In this document: piece after piece, positions 8,445-11,199 of the stretch
Layout of the letters: each line of letters opens with the position of its first letter
How positions within the stretch are numbered: the stretch's first letter is position 1
From: Candidatus Odyssella thessalonicensis
Lineage (GTDB): Bacteria > Pseudomonadota > Alphaproteobacteria > Bin65
Assembly (NCBI GenBank): GCA_005240015.1
Contig: SBBV01000510.1
Coordinates: 1 to 11,199, forward strand
Reading direction: 5' to 3'
DNA length: 11,199 bases
Notes under the pieces: generated by a model
Database searches by the model: none
Told to the model about the DNA's origin: nothing
Seen by the model: only the letters and a program-made list of their open reading frames with translations
Made by a program: the position numbers and the translations under genes

Positions 8445-8947
8445 GGTCGCCCGTGTCGAGACTGGCCGCGCTCCTGGCTTTGACGATGGCGGTGCCGGGC
8501 CTCGCGAGTGCGCAAACAGGCGCGGGCGATCCGTTCGGCGCGCGCGATCCAGTCGCCTGTCCCACGCTTCGTCAATCGACGCCGCCCACGCCCGAACAGG
8601 CGGCGCTGCTCGTCCGCTGCAAGCGCGAGACGATCAGCGGCGGCGAGCTGTGGCTCGTCGAGAACGTGAAGGTGGCGCTCGGAGCGCCGCGCGCGTTCCG
8701 CGATCTCTACAACGTCATCGCCATGCCCGAGGCCGATGTGACCAAGCCGGTCTATCCGATCCGCGGTGGTTGGACGTGGTCGGTCTGCCGCGAGCGCCGC
8801 TTCGTGGCGGACCGCGAGCGCAACTGCCGCGAGAGCGATGTGATCGATGCGGTGGGCGCCTGCTGGCAAACCAAGGCGGGCGCCTGGGCCTGCGCCATGA
8901 GCGGCAGGACCCAGCCGGCGCGGCAGGGCACGTCGCCGCCGCGCTGA
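8441..8947 (+). CDS. Small exported cysteine-rich protein of unknown function, coupled to dnaJ
   Basis: The GTG start at 8441 overlaps the dnaJ TGA (GTGA), giving 168 residues. An in-frame GTG at 8453, with gagg 6 nt upstream, would give 164 and is equally credible. Both keep a clear Sec signal: basic start, hydrophobic [15 protein letters not shown], cleavage expected after ASA (before QTG). The mature part has six cysteines (ACP, RCK, VCR, NCR, ACW, ACA), which could form three disulfides in the periplasm. [19 protein letters not shown] is a conspicuous stretch. I recognise no family. Coupling to dnaJ suggests heat-shock co-expression, but a link to folding is not shown. Confidence 0.8.
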   Translation: MRSPVSRLAALLALTMAVPGLASAQTGAGDPFGARDPVACPTLRQSTPPTPEQAALLVRCKRETISGGELWLVENVKVALGAPRAFRDLYNVIAMPEADVTKPVYPIRGGWTWSVCRERRFVADRERNCRESDVIDAVGACWQTKAGAWACAMSGRTQPARQGTSPPR

Positions 8948-8958
8948 AGGGAACCGCG

Positions 8959-8983
8959 CCCCGCGTTCGCGGCGCCTGCGGGG
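8959..8983 (+). terminator. Weak hairpin after the dnaK-dnaJ operon
   Basis: ccccgc (8959-8964) can pair with gcgggg (8978-8983) around a 13-nt loop, starting 12 nt after the stop of the exported-protein gene. An alternative stem gcgcc/ggcgc overlaps it. There is no T-run, so termination here is only possible. The rest of the gap to 9120 shows no convincing promoter. Confidence 0.35.
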
Positions 8984-9120
8984 ACTACCTACGCATCGCG
9001 GCTGGGGAGATTCCGCTACTGTTCCTTGCGAAGTTTCGGCGGCGCGGCGAGCGTCTATCCTCGGCGCGATCGGGAGGAGATTTCCACGATTCTCCTCGCT
9101 TCACGCGAAAGGAAGATGCC

Positions 9121-9477
9121 ATGAAACTTCCCCCTCAAACGGTGCCCGCGCTCTGGGGCGCGGCGGGCGGCGCGGCTCTGGTCGTGCTGTTGGGCTTCAC
9201 GTGGTTCGGCTGGGTCACCGGCGGCACCGCGCAAAATATGGCGAAGGAGCGGAGCGAGGCCGCCGTCGTCGCGGCGCTCACGCCGATCTGCGTCGCGCGG
9301 TTCAAGGAAAGCGCCGACGCCGCCAAGAACCTCGAGACCTTCAAGAAGATCGAATACGCCTGGGACAAGACCGTGTTCGTCGAGAAGGGCGGCTGGGCGA
9401 CGCCGCCCGGCGCGGACAAGCCCAGCACCGCGCTCGCCCACTCCTGCGCCGAGGCGCTCGGCAAGCAGAAGCTCTGA
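9121..9477 (+). CDS. Small single-pass inner-membrane protein of unknown function
   Basis: This 118-residue protein has a start fixed by the Shine-Dalgarno aaagga (9108-9113). A single hydrophobic segment spans about residues 8-33 (VPALWGAAGGAALVVLLGFTW), ending in GWVTGGTA. The rest is soluble: AVVAALTPICVARFKESADA, KIEYAWDKTVFVEKGGWA, and a C-terminal SCAEAL. Its two cysteines could pair in the periplasm if the protein is oriented N-in. I recall similar small proteins as conserved hypotheticals in rhizobia and relatives, but no function is known to me. It is separated from the heat-shock operon by 173 bp and may be transcribed independently. Confidence 0.82.
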   Translation: MKLPPQTVPALWGAAGGAALVVLLGFTWFGWVTGGTAQNMAKERSEAAVVAALTPICVARFKESADAAKNLETFKKIEYAWDKTVFVEKGGWATPPGADKPSTALAHSCAEALGKQKL

Positions 9478-9478
9478 C

Positions 9479-9500
9479 GCGCGGCGCTTTTCGGCCGCGC
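9479..9500 (+). terminator. Hairpin directly after the small membrane-protein gene
   Basis: gcgcggc (9479-9485) pairs with gccgcgc (9494-9500) around gcttttcg, one base after the stop codon at 9475-9477. The T-run is in the loop, not after the stem, so it is only a possible terminator. Confidence 0.4.
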
Positions 9501-9530
9501 CACGTACCCGCCAAGGACGGCGCGGCCCAA

Positions 9531-9569
9531 CGCGGGCGGCGGTGATGGGTGTGGGTGCCGCCGCCCGCG
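9531..9569. repeat. Strong 12-bp inverted repeat with G-rich loop
   Basis: cgcgggcggcgg (9531-9542) is perfectly complementary to ccgccgcccgcg (9558-9569), with loop tgatgggtgtgggtg. It lies between the small membrane-protein gene and the dnaJ fragment. There is no T-run. It may be a terminator, or a scar of the rearrangement that left the dnaJ copy. Confidence 0.6.
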
Positions 9570-9628
9570 GCCAGGCGCGAGCGCCGACTTGCACCGCGAA
9601 ACGCCCGCCGACGAAGCCACACGGCACC

Positions 9629-9866
9629 ACGATCCCACCGGCCGCGGTCGAGCGGCGCAGTTCCGCCTGCGCGGCAAGGGCATGACCCAGATCCGCAGCC
9701 AGCTGCGCGGCGACATGATCATCGCGGTCGCGGTCGAAACCCCGGCCAACATGACTGCGCGCCAGAAAGCAGATCCTCGAGGAATTCAAGAAAGCCGGCG
9801 GCGAAGACGCGAGCCCCAAGAGCTTCCTCCAAGGTGCGCGAGCTCTGGGATGAGTTGAAGGGTTAG
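9629..9866 (+). pseudogene. dnaJ: Decayed partial copy of the 3' end of dnaJ
   Basis: From 9658 to 9866 the DNA is about 90% identical by eye to 8229-8444 at the end of dnaJ. Weaker similarity starts at acgatccc (9629). The copy begins in frame as [20 protein letters not shown] and [14 protein letters not shown]. One extra A after cgccag (near 9768) then shifts the frame. Later the six bases gcgaag are missing after ccccaag and two more bases are lost, so the ending [11 protein letters not shown] is in a third frame. No start codon, J domain or zinc region is present, so it cannot make a chaperone. The cluster atccgcagccagctg in place of ctcaagagccagatc gives conservative changes (LKSQI to IRSQL). 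The copy may therefore come from a diverged dnaJ and not be a fresh duplication. Confidence 0.88.
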
Positions 9867-9882
9867 GGCTAACCGGCGTTCC

Positions 9883-10555
9883 TTATAGGAAGGGCGTTAG
9901 ACCGTGATCTCGAGCGTAGTGCAGAGGTCGGGTGTCCGGCTCCAAATCGGCCCAAATTCGCTCCATTCGCTCAATGACGTCTGCCGCCTCCTGAATCGAA
10001 GCGACCGCCACATCCAATTCGGAACCGAAGCGCGGCTTCACGAGATCCTGTACGGCCATTGTCGCGCGCTCACGTATGTCCGCGCCATGTTGGTCACGCA
10101 TTAGTGCGTATCCAACTCGGCGCATACGCTCGTTCAGCATTGTGTTTTTCGTTGACCAGTGATGAACCACAAAAGTGTTTCCACCGCGATGGTACGAAAT
10201 CTCGGGAGTCAATTTTACACCAATAATTCCCATTGGCCCCTCGAATGTATCCTCGCGTGGTGCCTGATGCGGGCGAATCAACCGATGTCGCACAATTCGG
10301 CAGAAGCGTCGGAAGACCAATCGGATATGCTCCCGCTGTCGTTCCGGTACTGAGAGCACGAGAGTGTCTTCCGCTACGCGGGCGTCGACTCCCGAATAAA
10401 AAAACGGAGCGCATGGCCCGGCTTAGTGCGATCTGAGGCGGTGGACCGCTCTCACGCTCGTGAAACTTGCGCTGCTTAAGCTCGCCTACCATCTCATTCG
10501 ATGGGAGATTTGCGACTCGGAGAAACGCCGATAGCCCAAACACAGTCTCGGGCAT
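9883..10555 (-). CDS. Unrecognised protein, reading frame interrupted by one frameshift
   Basis: Two overlapping minus-strand frames join into one plausible protein of about 224 residues. The first begins at ATG 10555 (MPETVFGLSAFLRVANLPSN) and runs to ALSRAMRSVF. The second continues YSGVDARVAEDTLVLSVPER and on to LRPLHYARDHGLTPFL-like text, ending at 9883 (TAA). They meet at a run of seven T on the minus strand (10398-10404). Removing one T restores a single frame. Past that point the first frame turns Arg/Ser/Gly-rich and looks non-coding. The C-terminal part has a helical, charged stretch (DVAVASIQEAADVIERMERI). No family is recognised and no signal or membrane segment is seen. The start is supported by ggagg at 10562-10566. 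It is downstream of the Panacea-like gene on the same strand. The break may be a sequencing error, a true mutation or slippage. Confidence 0.6.
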
Positions 10556-10717
10556 CAATAGCCTCCATTAATCGGAGGCCTGCGTTCACCTCCAACGTCG
10601 GTTGAGTGCCACGATGATTAGTATTGGTCTCACAATGTTCTCTTTCAGGTATTTTTCTTCCCGACCATGGCGATAGATGTGGAAAGGTGATTATGCGCCA
10701 CATTCGGCGCGGGTGGT
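10556..10717 (-). other. Intergenic gap between the two minus-strand island genes
   Basis: This gap of 162 bp is of moderate GC. It holds a short hairpin gcgcc/ggcgc (10695-10710) soon after the Panacea-like stop, a second ggagg further upstream (minus strand, near 10590) and the ribosome-site hairpin at 10561-10579. No clear promoter boxes are seen. A 75-codon frame crosses it but does not look like protein. Confidence 0.4.
10561..10579 (-). promoter_or_regulatory. Ribosome-binding site inside a stem-loop
   Basis: On the minus strand, gcctcc (10579-10574), loop gattaat and ggaggc (10566-10561) form a 6-bp hairpin. Its 3' arm contains the Shine-Dalgarno ggagg, 6 nt before the ATG at 10555. 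The stem would hide the ribosome site until opened, for example by translation from upstream, a protein or temperature. The pairing is visible; control is inferred. Confidence 0.55.
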
Positions 10718-11199
10718 TCAAACTATTTTCGGCAGAGGCCGGGGTACCGGAACGATTTGTAGCTCACGATAGGCTTTCTTCGCTTCCACAATTCTGCCTG
10801 CACCTGCCTTTTCAGGCTTACGCCGCGCGGTTTCAGCCCAGGGGTCCTTAAACCCTTCGACGGTGCCCAGGTACGCAGCGGTGGCCGCCAATTCCAGTTC
10901 GATGGCTCCTATTTGCAAGGCAATCTGTGCAAACTTGGCTCGCTTTTCGCTCGAGGCCCCTCCTGGAGCGGTGAATATTGAGTAAACCCCACCCCAATCG
11001 GCCTTTCGCTCATCCTCATTCACGAGACCGAACGCACTGGCCATCTGAATCGCATCAGCCAGCTCTTCGCTAAACGGTCCATAGTGTCTGTACTCGAAGT
11101 GAAAGCCCTCGCCGAGGCCAGCGAGCTCCAGCAAATAAGCAATCTTTTGCAGCTTGGTCCGACCCACGATTCTTCCGCCAGCGTCACGAACCAAGTCAG
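10718..11199 (-). CDS. YwgA/Panacea-like (DUF4065-type) protein, 5' end outside window
   Basis: The frame is open through the right edge. The TTG at 11194 is probably an internal Leu, because relatives carry residues before the LVRDAGGRIVGRTKLQK block. Visible features are GRTKLQKIAYLLELAG, FEYRHYGPFSEELADAI and ASAFGLVNEDE, which match the conserved KLQKxxYLL...F.YxxYGPxSxxLxxxI...GL pattern of the YwgA/SocA/Panacea group. A C-terminal region follows, with PWAETARRKPEKA and RIVEAKKAYREL. Panacea domains serve as antitoxins beside many different toxins and are also common in phages and islands; YwgA-type members have no clear function. It lies upstream of the frameshifted gene, 162 bp away, on the same strand. 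Low GC relative to the left of the window suggests transfer. Confidence 0.65.
   Translation of the reverse strand, partial: DLVRDAGGRIVGRTKLQKIAYLLELAGLGEGFHFEYRHYGPFSEELADAIQMASAFGLVNEDERKADWGGVYSIFTAPGGASSEKRAKFAQIALQIGAIELELAATAAYLGTVEGFKDPWAETARRKPEKAGAGRIVEAKKAYRELQIVPVPRPLPKIV

Noticed and set aside
9135..9819. Minus-strand frames resembling the antisense frame of the dnaJ 3' end
   Set aside because: The resemblance is explained by the duplicated dnaJ DNA being read antisense in both places.
10094..10397. Continuation of the first minus-strand frame beyond the T7 run
   Set aside because: After the run it becomes Arg/Ser/Gly/Thr-rich while the alternative frame gives ordinary protein sequence, so the continuation is read as out of frame.
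10494..10721. 75-codon minus-strand frame filling the gap between the two island genes (TTG start overlapping the Panacea-like stop)
   Set aside because: The overlap is tempting for coupling, but there is no ribosome site, the composition is not protein-like, and it overlaps the better-supported start at 10555.

Overview
The window looks like chromosomal DNA from a GC-rich alphaproteobacterium, possibly a Rhodospirillales or Reyranella-like lineage (order uncertain). The clues are very high GC, alphaproteobacterial-style intergenic palindromes, a sigma-32 (RpoH) type promoter before dnaK, and a dnaK-dnaJ pair. The GC-rich core runs from 1 to about 9870. The last ~1.3 kb is clearly lower in GC and looks like accessory DNA.

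Left block (1-4825). Two paralogous genes of unknown function (a 5'-truncated copy ending at 815, and a complete 365-residue copy at 3728-4825) bracket a detoxification-type cassette. The cassette has an HxlR-family repressor on the minus strand (943-1383) and, divergent from it, GST1, a TfoX N-terminal domain protein, a YciI-like protein and GST2 (1494-3640). GST1/TfoX and TfoX/YciI overlap at their stop and start codons, so this is almost certainly one operon. Two near-identical 15-bp palindromes with centres 32 bp apart lie in the divergent promoter region and are the obvious HxlR operators. The repressor keeps the N-terminal Cys of redox/electrophile-sensing HxlR proteins, which fits an electrophile-responsive GST operon.

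Middle block (4826-9477). This is a heat-shock locus: a good RpoH-type promoter (4941-4971), a GC-rich leader with inverted repeats, dnaK (5110-7110), a two-hairpin palindromic repeat, and dnaJ (7281-8444). A small exported cysteine-rich protein follows, overlapping dnaJ by 4 nt (GTGA). After a gap comes a small single-pass membrane protein (9121-9477).

Right block (9478-11199). A strong 12-bp hairpin precedes a decayed partial copy of the 3' end of dnaJ (9629-9866), which lies at the edge of the lower-GC segment. That segment carries two minus-strand genes. One is an unrecognised protein whose reading frame breaks at a seven-T homopolymer and whose Shine-Dalgarno sits in a hairpin. The other, upstream, is a 5'-truncated YwgA/Panacea-like protein. 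Panacea domains act as antitoxins in toxin-antitoxin modules, so this pair may be a toxin-antitoxin-like or phage-associated module, but the partner has no recognisable toxin family.

No tRNA, rRNA, CRISPR array, complete insertion sequence or integrase is visible.
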